From Tulasnella sp. 424 (taxonomy: Eukaryota > Basidiomycota > Agaricomycetes > Cantharellales > Tulasnellaceae), in NCBI GenBank assembly GCA_019633425.1, contig WSUB01000083.1, positions 117,840 through 181,839 on the forward strand: a stretch of 64,000 nt of DNA. Direction: 5' to 3'. Positions 22,231 to 34,653 of the stretch are shown one piece after another. The translations under genes were made by a program, and so were the position numbers. The notes under the pieces were generated by a model, which was given only the letters and a program-made list of their open reading frames with translations, was not told the DNA's origin and did not search any database. Every line of letters begins with the position of its first letter. Position 1 is the stretch's first letter.

Positions 22231-22242
22231 TTTTATGTTTTT
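22231..22242 (+). terminator. Pol III-type T runs after the tRNA-like gene
   Basis: TTTT at 22231-22234 and TTTTT at 22238-22242 begin 4 nt after the discriminator base, as expected for RNA polymerase III termination. Confidence 0.6.
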
Positions 22243-23393
22243 GCTGGTCCTGGAAAATAAAGCCTTGCTTCAAGGCTCGCCCGAACGATATCAGCAAGCC
22301 TTTTAGATACAGAAAGGTTAAAAGACCCTGTGTCTGCTCTTTCCCTCCTATCCCGGATGCCCGTACTCAACGTTACTTCTTCATTCCACGTTCTCTTTTT
22401 ATCGGATTTCGTTGGGGAGCGCTGGGTATTCTTTGTCGTTCCTGAGACACGGCATGGCTAACGGGCAGTTTTGGAGAAGGCGCTACTGTCCCGGGATTAG
22501 GGACGCAGCTTGATAATCTAGTTCCATATTACCCTGGGGGTTCATCACGGTTGGTTTAATATGAATCAGCTGCTACTTCTAATATGTACCCAAATCCTGG
22601 ACTGTGGGGCTCCCTCAGTGGGCTGCTCGGCGACAGCCTCTGATATGGCATAGCGCACCCCAAATTTCGTCAAGGCCCTGACGCTATGGAACGCTAGGAC
22701 GCATGGCCAAGACCTCGTGGACAATAGAATGTTTAAGCATGATCTCGGATCTACGCAGACTGTGCCTAGACTCTCCTATTTCCCCAAATTGTTACGACGG
22801 GAGCCTCCCTTTTCAGAAATCGAACGAACGGGCACCCTTCGTCAGAGATATGAGACTTCATATAAGATGTAATTCTTACATGTTGTAGATTAATTGCGGC
22901 TTTCGTTTTCCGGACTGGATCTAAGATCTGCTTCTGAGGGAGATTCGACAACCGTCCCGTCGGTCCGGTAAAATGCAGACGGAGAACTCGGGCTGTCCCA
23001 AAATGGGTAGCCCTCCGCACCTAGGTCTCGGAAATGGAGAGTTTTTGCCATCACCTGGTCTGATGTAGAGAAAGTCCCAGAACCACCTTTCATTCCAAGC
23101 AGATAGGTGGCAAAGGTACACAAACGTATTGAGCCTCACCGGCGGTCCTCCCCAGCAGCACCAAGGTCGTCTGATCGTGGAGGCTCCGCCCACTGATAGA
23201 TCATGCGACGAGTGCAAATGCGTCTAGACTGTTGAATGGATATGTCCCCAAGTCTTGTCGCTATCACCCCAAATATTTTCTCTGTTGCATTTCACCCTTC
23301 AAAATGCTGAGCATTCAGTCGGAGAGGATACTGTACGAGCTTTTGTCTCTTCGATTCACTTCAAAACCCCCTCTCTGTTTATTCAAGCTACTA
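22243..23393. other. Intergenic region
   Basis: About 1.15 kb between the tRNA-like gene and the first PQ-loop gene. Short frames only, and no domain recognised. Confidence 0.5.
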
Positions 23394-24625
23394 ATGCCAG
23401 TCAACGCTGTCGCTGAGAACGTGCTTGGAACGATCGGTACGTCCCGATGTTCCATCTATCATTACCAACCTGTTTAACTTTGGCCATTGCTAGGTACGCT
23501 TTGCTGGACGCTCCAAATCGTCCCACAGATATGGAAGTCGTGGCGGGCAAAGTCTACCGAAGGCCTGTCTGCTTGGCTCATGTTTATCTGGGCGATTAGC
23601 GGCATTCCTCTGGGCGTCTATGTCATCGTTCAAAACCTCAACATACCAGTGCGCAGAAACGATCTCAATCAAATGTCCCGACGCAGAAGATACTGAGTAC
23701 TCCATTCTACCACTAGTTAATTTTGCAGCCTCAACTCTTTACAGCGCTTTCGACGCTATCATGGATGCAGTGCCTTTATTATGGGCACAAGCGATCACTT
23801 CTCTTCTGCGTATTGCTGTACGTCATGTATATTGCTGTATTTGCTGGGACAGAGGTCGGACTTGCGATAGTGGTAAAGGTAAGTTTCGTTCCCATTACAT
23901 CGTTTATTTGATGCTGACGCGTCCTGGTGTAGGCGATCGCAGAAAAGGGAAACAGCAGACCTCTGGAGTTCTTCGGAATCTTCAGTGCCGTCCTAATTAG
24001 CCTCGCTTTATTGTGAGCACTTTTGAACACACAGCACCACAACGTCGATGACAAGCCGTTGTTCTCCAGCCCACAATACGTTGAGATATGGCAGAGGAAG
24101 GAAGTCGTCGGTGAGGTCTTTCCAGTGCGCCCGCATAACAACGAAATCACTAAGACATCATTAGGACTGTCGAAGCTATTCATGGTTATCGACTTTGCTG
24201 GTGCTGTCTTCTGTCTTCTAAGGTAGCCAGCAATTACCAGTTGGCGATAACGCTTACTCAAAGACCTTTTTTATAGTCTTGCGTTCAAGCCGCGATTTGA
24301 TTTTGTGGCAGCGATAACATACATCATGGTTCTGGTAAGGCCGTATCTTTCATTTCCGTGACTGTCACTTCTAACCACGCCCTCGTGGGTCATCCTTAAG
24401 ATCCTCGACGGCATAATCATTCTCGCCGCTCTCATTCTAAATCCGCTTGCCCGCCGACGACGTAGCCAGGCGGAAGAAGTTGAAAACTCCGACAAAGAGA
24501 AATGCTGCCGTAACACAGTGGGTTCAGATTCCCTGCCGAGTCCCGGACCTGCCTCCACCCTTGCCGGATCCGGAGTGCTGACAGAGTCACAAAAACGGAA
24601 GGAGATTGAGCTCAACTTGGGTTAG
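23394..24625 (+). CDS. PQ-loop repeat membrane protein, copy 1
   Basis: This is a seven-helix PQ-loop family protein (MtN3/SWEET, cystinosin and Ypq relatives), probably an endomembrane transporter. The first PQ motif is QIVPQIWKSWRAKSTEGLSA followed by WLMFIWAISGIPLG. The second is PQYVEIWQRKEVVG, leading after an intron into LSKLFMVIDFAGAVFCLLS. The start MPVNAVAENVLGTIG is at 23394. Introns have donors GTACGTCC, GTGCGCAG, GTAAGTTT, GTGAGCAC, GTGAGGTC, GTAGCCAG and GTAAGGCC. The cytosolic tail is charged (NPLARRRRSQAEEVENSDK) and ends EIELNLG. A tandem paralog follows. Confidence 0.86.
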
Positions 24626-25188
24626 GGACAAGATAAGGGTACTACTAAATAAAAGTTCCATGGTATCCCTGCAGAGACGAATGGGTCGGCTAGATAAGAA
24701 AGAAGGAAAACTTGGTGATGGGGGTTACACGTAGTTGGAGCAGTTCCGGCCACCGAGATTTCGCATTAGGTTGGGAAATGGCTATAAGGCCCCGGATACC
24801 GTCAATGATGCCATCGATACGCAATTGCTCTTAGATCTCGAACCTGAATGGCAAAAGGGTGATGAGAGTTCCCAAACGGCATCCGGGAAAGCTTCTCACT
24901 TAGGTGCAGGCGTTACGTAACGCCGTGAATTCCGAGCCCATCGCTCCAGAGTTTCTGCTCGGAGTTCGAACCGCCAAATCAAAAGTCCCCGGAGCTATTG
25001 CCTAGAACGTGCGGCTAGGGTATTACGTTATTCCTCTTTTTATTAGCCCAAGCCACTCTGGGCGTTGTATACATCGCTGGTATATAAGGCTCCCACCTTC
25101 CGTCCCCTTCTTTCCCCCTTTCCTCCCTCTCCAGATACCGTCTACCTGGTTCACGCACGGCGTTGGTCTTTACCTCATTCCCCCCTTG
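24626..25188. other. Spacer between PQ-loop paralogs
   Basis: 563 bp. It holds a T/C-rich stretch (25100-25135) just before the copy 2 start and no gene. Confidence 0.5.
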
Positions 25189-26320
25189 ATGCCGGTCAAC
25201 CACGTAGCAGAGAATGTCCTTGGGACAATAGGTATCGTCGGCATCCGGGAGCCCGCTAAACTTCCCGATGTGCTAATATTTCTCTTCGGGGCGTTTAGGA
25301 ACCATCCTTTGGACGATTCAAGTCATCCCTCAAGTCATCAAATCATATCGGGAAAAATCTACGGAAGGACTATCTCCATGGCTCATGTTCCTTTGGGCAT
25401 TCAGTGGACTGTTCCTGGGTGTCTATGTTGTCGTTCAGAATATCAACATTCCGGTACACACTTGAGTTGACTCCACGTCACATACGAGACACTCACAAAA
25501 CTCCTTGAATAGCTCATACTGCAACCCCAATTATTCACAGCGTTGGCTGCTCTTTCGTGGGCACAATGTCTCTATTACGGGCAGAAGAGGACCAAGCTCT
25601 TCACGGGTCTGTCGTACCTGACCTTCATGTCCCTGTTTGCTGGCATTCAGACTGGGCTCGTGTTCGCCTTCAAAGTGCGTTTGACCTGATCTCGTCATTG
25701 TTATGAATTCACCAGCTCATTTTCGCCACTTTTATACCGTTAGGCAGCCCGCAATGAGCGTGCCTTACAGGCCTTTGGAATACTAAGTGCCGTTATCATT
25801 AGCGTTGGCCTCATGTAAGCTTGTTCTCATAAGCCGAACGCTGAGATCGCGTGCCGATAACCGGGCGGACCTTATAGACCCCAATACGTGGAAATTTGGA
25901 AGCGCAAAGAAGTTCTTGGCGAGTCCCTCAGATCCGATGATCAGAAAACAATGGATCCTAGTTGATGCGATTCATATAGGCATCTCGATGCTGTTTATGG
26001 CAGTCGATATGGGCGGAGGCTTGTTCTCTGTCCTGAGCTTGGTATTCAAGCCTAAATTCGACGGGGTGGCAGCAGCCACCTACCTCGCCGTCATTGTGCG
26101 TTTGACTCCCGGTTTACGAAAAGATCAGACAGAGGCTTAACCCGCATCTTCGCAGACTCTTGATGGTGTGATCGTCGTGGCAGCCCTCATCCTCAACCCT
26201 CGTGCCAAGAAACGACGAGAGAGGCAAGTATCAGGGACTGAGACAGCGGGATCAATTGCTCCAGGCTCCAAGGAAAAGGAACCTCAAGCCACAGCAACGC
26301 ATGTTCCCGTTGAACCATGA
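25189..26320 (+). CDS. PQ-loop repeat membrane protein, copy 2
   Basis: This is the paralog of 23394-24625 with matching intron positions. It starts MPVNHVAENVLGTIG. PQ motif 1 is VIPQVIKSYREKSTEGLSPW and PQ motif 2 is PQYVEIWKRKEVLG. Helices include LILQPQLFTALAALSW and LFTGLSYLTFMSLFAG. The tail is NPRAKKRRERQVSGTETAGS, ending HVPVEP. The intron after KEVLG appears to use a GC donor (GCGAGTCC near 25918) with acceptor CATATAG near 25979, where copy 1 has GTGAGG. With that splice the frame is intact. Transport substrate unknown. Confidence 0.83.
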
Positions 26321-26588
26321 CATTCGGAACTTCGCCCACTATCTACGTAGAGGTTTAGACTATATTTCTTCAGGATAGTAATAGTAATTGTGCACTCCGT
26401 TCCCCATGCTTCCCAAATACATCGACAAAAGGTACAAAAAAATTGTGTTAACAACAGCGGTAATAAATGCAAGAAACCCAAGTAGGGATGCCAAAATGCT
26501 CTAAGGTGGTGTCGAGGCAACAATGAGGTATAACGAGATGTTGGAAACCGGGCAAAGGTTAAATGACGGTAGTATTCGATGCCGGACT

Positions 26589-29500
26589 TTATGACTCCGT
26601 GATCTGATGGTCCCAGCTAGCCCGAGAGGCTGGCAGAGCGAGTTTGCCTTGCTCCTTTCGAAGCTTCATGGCACGGACCTCCGTGTGGACAAGATCGCGC
26701 ATCCGTACCAAGTCAACGCTCCGTTCAGCCTTTGATCCCATCAGCAGGTTCCTCCAGATTGCTGCGGCAGCGACGGAGTTGTCGATGAGGAGCTGCAAGG
26801 GACGATGAATGCGGACCAGCTTTTGGACGAGGTGGTCGGGGTTAGGATACATGGCATGGGGCCACGCAGCACGGATGGCGAACCACCAGCCAAGAGGCCG
26901 GCCATCGGCGAGTGCCTTCTCCGGGTAGGTGTCGTAAGTGCACAACGTGCCTTCAGGAATCGAGAACCTGATATGAAATATGAAAAAGGAGGTTAGATAC
27001 GCTTTAGTCCGGCTCCGTGGGCATTACGTACCGATGGACAACCCAATGATTGTTATCCCTGCGGTGTCTTGCAAGGACAAGGATAAGACGCGGCATCTCA
27101 TCAAAGCCGAACGGCGTCCAGAGGTCCTTTAGCATTACCGTGGCATCGGCGTGTCGACCATTGTACACCGCACTGTTGATAGCGTCGGCCACGTTTGGAG
27201 GAACGAAGAGCCTGTCGACCCTCTGAGGAGGATGGTCTGTCGTCCGGACTCGAACGTAGCGCTTATAGCACTGCATCGTCCAAACGGTCAAAGCACATTC
27301 GTCAACCTGTCGACCACGTTCTGTGCTGTCGAGGGCACGGTCAATCTCCGACAATGACCACACAAGGGTCCAGTTCAACAGCCTTTGATGCACCAGCTGC
27401 CATGCAGGAGCACTGGGTACTCCCCATTTCGGATCAGTTCCACCAGTCCAGTTCTCCCGCGGTCGGACAAATGCAGGCCCATTGGAATGGGGGGTGACTT
27501 CCTGAGAGGTCTCGCCAGTAATGTCATTGGCGGCACGGCGTGGTGTTGGAGTTGCTGCATCACGGTCGAAGTACTGTTGACCAGCCTCTGAACCAGGGAT
27601 TTCGGGGATGGGAGCCTCTGAGTGGACAGAGTCGTCGTAATCGGCGGGATTCTTCATTTTCAGTCGATACAACTCCTCTTCAATGCCGCTTTCTCGGGAA
27701 GGTACACCATGGGCTTCAAAGAAGCAAAAGGAATCAGTGACGTCGTGACAAAGATACGCAATTTATATCACTCACGGGCGTCGTCATAGTCCATGTCATC
27801 TTCAGCTTCATACCCGCGTCGGTCACCTCGGCGGAAGGAGGAGGCACCAGTGTTCTGCATATCCATTTCCTGAGAAGCAATCCGTTGGTGCGGCGTTCTT
27901 GGAGTCCTATTGATATCGGACCCGGGTTCATAATCGTCATCGATGTAATCGTCGTCGCCGTGCTCCTCGTCATAGGGATGTCGACGTTGTAAAGAATTCT
28001 GGGTACCCGGACGGGATGTTTCAAGCTTGCTGTCGAGGGAGTCTAGGCGTTCCTGAGCTTGTTCGAGCAGCTGGAACAGTGGTCGCGCCCATTCAGGAGC
28101 CTAATAGTGGATGTGAGCTTGGGCATATTCCAATGAAGTAATCGGTAGCATACCTTGGCCGAACTCTCTGCGTAGCTGATCCTATGCTTGTGCTTCCCCT
28201 TGTCAGGCATGTGCTGCATGCGATACTGATCCTCGTTCTCAAGCCCGAGCTTCTTGACGCGGCTCCTGACGGCCTTCCTGACAGCCTTTCGAACGACTTC
28301 AGGTATTGAAGAATCGTCCGCAGCACGAAGCAGAACGCAGAGATCCTCGTCGTGGAAGTGGGATTTGTTCACCTCAGCGACCAACGCGGAGGGCGTAACG
28401 CTGTAAGCCGTCCCTGGTGTCTTCAACACCTCCATCGCCTCCCTTGCGCTCATACGCTCGCGTTCTGGCTCAGGTGGGGACCTTCGTCCAGTGGCAGGCC
28501 CATCTTCATCGTCGTCCTCTTCTTCTTCCATGCGTTCGAGTGCCGCAAGCTCTTGTGAAACCGACTTCTCCCTCCTGCCGTTTTCTGGTCCTCGCGGTCG
28601 AGAATGATTGAAGGCTGCCTGATTCGGGCTTGGCAAAGAAAACCTGCTGTCTCGTCTTGGGTCGGTGTACGTGATATCGGACGGCGGAGGCCTGCGCCTG
28701 GGTGAGGTGGGGTTCTTTAGGTGTTCTGGCATCGGGAAGGAGGGGGCCGGAGACGCTGGTGGTTGGGGAGTATGGCCGCGTGGAGGGTGTGGGGTATGTT
28801 CGGGTTGGGGGGACAGAGCTCGTATACTTGGTTCTCGGACGCTTGATGCTTGTATGCTCGGTTCTCGTATACTTGGTTCTCGGACACTTGGTTCCCGGAC
28901 ACTCGGTTCCCGAACGTTGTGTGAGCGGACGCTCGGAGACCTCGGAACGTGCGCAGGTAGCTCGTCCAACCGACTCAGGATCGAATCTCGGGCGGCAGCA
29001 GGTTGACGGAAGTGAGAGGATGTTTGCGGAGCAGGACTAGCCATTACAGAGCTCTGCTTGCTCCTAGCCTTTCCTGGGGCGTCAAGCAACCGCGATCCAG
29101 CACGCGAATGAGCAGGCGAGATTGGTGATGCGAGCGGAGGTTCATGCTGATCAAATTCTGGGGCGACGGGCTCCCCGCCTTGGAACCTGTTCCACATATC
29201 CGTGAGGGACGGTGGTTCGCCACGCGGCTGCATAACGGGAGTAGCGGTTTGGGCATTGCTTGCGCGGGACGAAGGGCGAAATTGGGAAGCCGGAACCGAA
29301 ACGAACTCCTCCTGACGCCTTCCGTCCGCTCCGAAGCCATCGTCTGCAAGATGCCTCGCTCTCTCCGAAGCTCTGGATGGCGATGCAGGATGCTCCGAGG
29401 GGACCCGAGAGCCCAGATGCTTTGATGGAGCTTTAGGCGTATTACCACCGTCAAGGAACTTTTGCAGGCCTGCGGTATCTCCACCGTTCAGACGAGGGTC

Positions 29501-31485
29501 AAGAGGCTCGTTGCGGACAGTGCCACCCCTAATGGTCGGGGATCGCATCTCGCTCGCACGGGATCCAGCTCGCGAGCGCTCAGGAGCTCCGCGAACAGTG
29601 ACCGTTCCTTCGGTTGGGCGACCGAAGTGTGACCTCCTACTCGGCGAGGTCGGTGACATAGCGTAGTCCGTTGAACGAGGGTCCGGCAGTGGAACAACCG
29701 GGGCATCGACGCTTCCCGGTAACGGCGCATGGAAGTCGAATGAATCTCGTGGGGTGTGGCCACCATGGGGGGCAGGGGTGACGGATCTTGAGGGGACTCG
29801 GGGCGAGCGGGCGTTCGAGCGGGATGGAGCTCGACTGGGTACATCCTTGGCACCTTCCCGGGGCGACATTTGAAGGTCTAGAGCCCGAGAATGAGATGGT
29901 GATGGTGTCGGCATCGCAGCTTGGGGGACAGGCATTGAGACCGTCACAGACTCGATTTGGCCATTGGGGGAAAACTTGTTCGTCACTTGTACGCCCCCCA
30001 TGGCCGGAGTTGTCGGCGATCTAATCGCGGGTGTTGAAGGGACATGCTCTGGTTCTGGCGGCGGTGTAGGCATCTCCTCTTCCTCTCGAGCTCTGGCAGC
30101 TTTCTTGGCTGCTGCTCCCTTTGCTCCCTTCTTCTTCGCCATCTTTCCTTTTTTGGTAGGCGGCGCGGCTTGTGTGGTTGCGGGAGCAGTTTCACTCTGG
30201 ACTGGCGGCTGAGATTCGACGGGAGGTGCTACGACAGGAGGTGCCTTGACGGGTGTCGCTGGAGTCCCCGGTGCTGAGGGTAAGGGCGGTTGTGGTTCGG
30301 GAACTTGCTGGGAAAGGGGAGAGGGCCGTGCAGCTCCAGGTGGGTTTGCAGTGTTGCGTAGTGGGGACGGTGAAGCAGACTGCTTATCAGGTGCCCAGAG
30401 CCCAACCAAACACGTGTGGTGATGTAAGCGAACATATTGCTACCGTGAGAGCGAATAGGGTCCAACGCGGAACGACACTTACCCTCGGTGATTGCGCTCG
30501 TGCAGTTCCGCTAATTGCTCCGCTCCGTTTCGTAGGCGAGTCTTGAAGAGCCATGCTCGGGACGCGAGAAAGAGCTGGGTCGGTCGGGGGTTGAATATTG
30601 ATTTGGATAGCGGTCGCCTTTGGAGTGTTGCCAACGACGCTTTCGCCGCGTATGGTTGGGACCGCTAACGGCACTTTGCCACCGCGAGAGGGCGTGCCAC
30701 CATTATCACGCTGTGTGATTCTTCTCGCACTTACAGCTGGGCTCCTAACAGTGTCTGCAGTGTCTGCAAGGGGCTGGAGAAGTAGAAGGCATGGACAAGT
30801 CAGCGGGGGAAACGGTCACTTTCCAGGTAGGCAGTCTCGCAACCACTCACCGCTGTGCGGAAATTGGGGGACGGGGCTCCGACAGACTGCTCCTGTATAT
30901 CTGACGCGATGTCTATATCTGGGATATTTCCTTTCTGAAAGTCGTAGTTCACTTCGCTTCCTCCTAGCCCCATGATCTCCTGCTCGAGGTCCATAAAGTC
31001 CCTGTCGATGGAAGCACGAGGGTTTGGTTGACCAGTCAAGCCAAGACGACTCATGCTCGGATACGAGTTTGTCGCTACTATGTTGCCTGAAGAGGTGTTT
31101 CGAGTCTGCTGGCCGTAGCCTGGCTGACCTGGCATGAACTCCTGCGAGTGCCAGTCCATTGGGACTTCAGGTGCCCATGCGACCGGTTCGTTTGAATAAC
31201 CCCTGAGGATCTCCGTGCCATTGTTGGATTCTGGTTTCTCGACTTGAATCTTGGACTGCTGATAGACGTAGTAGGCGACTGCAAATGATACGGTTCCAAC
31301 GTCAGCTGATCCAACGGGGGACGAACCAAAAATGCAAAAGAGTGGCTTACCCTTTTCCTCCGGAGCTATGAGAATGATCGATGATGGCGTGAGTATGTGA
31401 AGTAACCGATGAAAGGTTGGGACTACGTACGAGGTGTGACGCCTCGTTCTAGAAGGTTACGCTGGGTTAGTTGGATTTCAGACAT
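26589..31485 (-). CDS. Large disordered protein with a conserved C-terminal domain (possible inactive Ulp1-like fold)
   Basis: This is a multi-exon gene from ATG 31485 (MSEIQLTQRNLLERGVT). Early exons read PPPEEKVAYYVYQQSKIQVE. A very long Pro/Ser/Arg-rich disordered middle follows (28.1-30.4 kb), with an AKKKGAKGAAAKKAARA basic patch, many SRAGSR/PSR repeats and a VREPS pentapeptide repeat. Acidic stretches come next (EEEEDDDEDG; HGDDDYIDDDYEPGSD). The C-terminal ~300 residues look globular: QLVHQRLLNWTLVWSLSEID, VDRLFVPPNVADAINSAVYN, PRLILVLARHRRDNNHWVVH, CTYDTYPEKAL, LIDNSVAAAAIWRNLLMGS. The His-Trp, then Asp, then a motif before a small-residue run follows the order of Ulp1/C48 peptidases, but Ala stands where Cys would be. 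That comparison is inference. Exon borders in 30.4-31.0 kb are least certain. Confidence 0.72.
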
Positions 31486-32421
31486 GTTCCAACTCCTGGG
31501 TTGAAGGGATCACCCTCTTGCAAAGACCCAACGATTGAGTTGCTCCGCGAAGATTCGATAGCCGGTTCCGATGCGGTTGACGAGCAGAGGTAAAAAGCTC
31601 CGCGTCGAGTTGTGGAAACGAAATTGCAATCTCGTCCAAAGGATTTCGAACAGGACGTAACGTGGACGGCTCAGTTCGAGGCCTTGCCCTTCTAAGCCCG
31701 TTTTTGCTCGAATCGAGATGGCGTATAGGGTGGTGAGATCAGAGAACGCTTTTGAGCTGGGGTATAAATAAGAGAGCCTCGTTGCAGCCACGCTATGGTG
31801 AGGAGTAAAGAAGGAGCGATGTGGGATGTCGAACGGGACTAACAGCGCGCGCGATCATGCAAACATTGGGTACACAGGGCACACACAGCTCAACTTTCCC
31901 CTGACCACTATGAACCTGTGTTTCACTGAACATGTACAGACACCACCCAGAGAGCGTTGATAGCCAGTGACCAGTGACCAGTACACAGTATCGGTGGAAT
32001 TGCGACAAAGCGCTTCGACGCCTGTTTCAGACGGCAACCGCGAATTTCCTTCTGATCATGCTTAACCTGGAATTTCCCATCTCTTACCTGTCCCTCGGCC
32101 CCCGGCTCATCCTCTTTTCGGCTTCATTACCTAGGAGAAGCCAGCCCCGCTCTTCCTTGAGTCTCTTATTTGACCACTAAGCCTGAGGTTCTTCGCGCAT
32201 GACTGCCTTTCATCCTTTGGGTGTCCACCAACCTCTTCACGTTACAACCGCCGAAGCAAGTAGCAGTACACCCGTTTCGAGACAGCGAAAATCTAAATAC
32301 ACGTTTCAAGTACATACATTGCTTACGACTTCATAGAACAAGAAACAATTCCTCGGCAACTAGCAAACCCATAAAATCAATCCGCCGGCCCCAGATCCAG
32401 ACAAAAGACCACACGCGTCCC
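31486..32421. other. Spacer between CDC37 and the large gene
   Basis: It contains an open frame without ATG (31510-31791, minus) and a TTATTTATA-like box near 31766 on the minus strand, plausibly the promoter and 5' UTR of the large gene. The rest is the 3' flank of CDC37. Confidence 0.45.
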
Positions 32422-34347
32422 TCACTCCGCGGCTCCTCCATCTGCGGCTCCTCCATCTGCGGCTGCACCAGAGTCACCACCAGCGCCCGCAGCCGAGTCA
32501 GGAGCAGCGTTTACAGCAGGAACAGCCGCGGCAGTCGACCCAGATTCACCCGCCGCCGAACCCTCTGGTGCAGCCGCATCCTTCTTACCCGTCTCGTCAA
32601 CAACCCCGCTCTTGGAGAAGCTCAAAATACCCGCAATCTCCAAGAATTTGACGACTTCCTCCGCTTCCGTAACCTCCATATTACCCAAAACATCGTTCAC
32701 CGCGTCCAACTTGCCAGTCTTCAAAGCCGCCTTGAAATTCTCTGGGAAGCTCTCGAAGATCTCCCAGCGGGCTTGGAGTGCTTTGCGGACTTCCTCTGGA
32801 TCGAGGTTCTCCGTTCCTGGGCCTTCAAGCTTGATGTTTTCCGGAGGGGGACCTTCAGGGACGTTGAAAGTGATAGTGGAACCCGGGTCCTCAGCGACGA
32901 GTTGGATTCTTTCCTTTCCTTCCTCTTCCTTCTTCGCATTCTCCGCACGCGACATCATCATGTTGAACGTCTCCTTTAAGTCGTTATCAAAGACCTGTCT
33001 CGCGCGTGGATCCCCGCTAAACATCCTATAAAACGTATTCGATATTGTTCAACCTCCCTGCCAGTTCGAAAGAAAACGAGAAAGGACGTACCGCTTGAAG
33101 AATAGCGAGACGCCATCCTTTCCAAGTTTATCGCAGTACTGAATGATGAGAGCTTGGTGAATGCACTGTTTCGCGTACTTCTTCTCTCCTCGAATCGCAG
33201 CTCGGAAACCACCGATGACAAGTTCGTCGTAGACTCCCTCCCGCTTGAACTCCTTGGGGTGGGCTTGCATGAATCGGAAGGAACCCTCGAAGTCGCCAAC
33301 TTTGATCTTCGAGAACTGGAGCAAGGTGGGAGACAAGTCTGGGACGCGCTCGTCGGCTTCATCGTCGGCTTCCTCTTCTTCAGCGGTTGAAGACTCTAGT
33401 GAGAGATCCTATGAGATGATGGGCGTATCAGCATGCTAGCCTTCCGCATTGCAAGTGCAGACCCGTTCACCTTCATCTGAACACCCGGATTCAGGACTTC
33501 GATTGCAGGATCAGCCTTGGCTTTCCCTTTCTTTTTTGGTTCAGGTTTGGGCTCATCATGCTCTGCAAGTTTCTAAAACCATGTTCATAGCGAAATTAGC
33601 GCACGAGGTCGTCAGCGGTTGGCACTGTTCATCACTCACAGTTGAATCGAACCCTTCGTGAATGTCGTCGCTGGTAATCTTCTTCTTTGCCTCCTTCTCT
33701 TCCTCTTCTAGTGCCTCCTTCGTCTCATTATCCTTCTCGATCATCTTATCCAAGTGACCCTGAATAGCCTCGGTTAATTCTAGCGTATCCGGTTTGGTGA
33801 TGCCTTTGGCCTTCAGGTCGTCCTTAATCTTCATCAACATATTCCCCAGAATGACATCAAAGGAAGCCTGGTTGGGCCCAGTGCCCGCTGGCTTTGCATT
33901 CGATGGCGCCCTTGTGAGTTGCTCGACGATGGCGCTGTACTTGTCGGGTCCTCCTTCCCCGACGTCCTTTATGATAGACTTGACTCGAGGAATGAGGACC
34001 GCATTTAACTGAAGAATGGACTGGAATTCGGCAATGCGACGTTTGCGGGCTTCACGCCTCTCATGGATATCGCGTTGCTTCCATCGGACGAGACTCTTGT
34101 GGTCGACGTTGGGGTGTCCTTCGATGTCACTGTCGTCTGAAATCTAAGCGGGGTGGCCCAAGGAATCGTGGTGAAGGAGACCGTTAGCCCACTGATGATA
34201 CTAGCAGCAAGAGACATAGCCTGAGGCGGCATGCGCCGCCCAGAGAGAGGCAAGCAGGCGCTTATTCTCGCTCTAGGCAGGCGGGGGCAGGAGAGCGCAA
34301 ACCGAACCCACCTCGAGAGCGTCCCACTTGGAGTAGTTGAGAGGCAT
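32422..34347 (-). CDS. CDC37: Hsp90 co-chaperone Cdc37
   Basis: Cdc37 loads protein kinases onto Hsp90. The N-terminus carries the family signature MPLNYSKWDALE, then SDDSDIEGHPNVDHKSLVRW and KQRDIHERREARKRRIAEF. The conserved phospho-serine context (the S in DDSDIEGHPNVD) is present. A middle Hsp90-binding part follows (LSPTLLQFSKIKVGDFEGSF, RFMQAHPKEF, KYAKQCIHQALIIQYCDKLG). The C-terminal domain reads LDPEEVRKALQARWEIFESF, ending in an Ala/Gly/Ser-rich tail (GAAADGGAADGGAAE). The first exon is 36 nt, with donor GTGGGTTCGG. Introns also lie near 33.6, 33.4 and 33.0 kb. Confidence 0.94.
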
Positions 34348-34653
34348 GGCGAAACGATGAGGATGAGTAGCAGGGGGGATGGGTGGTTAGATGGGGAGTG
34401 AAGAAAACACGCCTCTTCAAGAGCGACTTTTATAGGTTGAGGGCAAGGGGAAATAGAGAAAAGAGGGACTTGTCGATGGAAGGGTGTCAAAGAGCGCTAA
34501 TTAGAATCCCAACTGGAGGACCCCACGTGACCCAAGTCCCTCGAAAGTGCTAGCAACTCGACGCCGCACACTTACACGGGAGAGCCATGAAACCCGCACA
34601 CATCCCATGCATTGAACACATATTCGTACACAAAGGGGGAAACCCGTAAAAGG
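34348..34653. other. Spacer between CDC37 and EBP2
   Basis: 306 bp on the 5' side of CDC37. It holds the promoter and 5' UTR and the 3' end of EBP2. No additional gene seen. Confidence 0.5.

Noticed and set aside
28665..29040. Plus frames with repeated LGSRTLGSRTL
   Set aside because: Antisense shadow of the VREPS repeat.
31510..31791. 93-codon minus frame upstream of the large gene
   Set aside because: It has no ATG and no splice that joins it convincingly to the MSEIQ exon, and it overlaps a TATA-like element. Treated as promoter/5' UTR.
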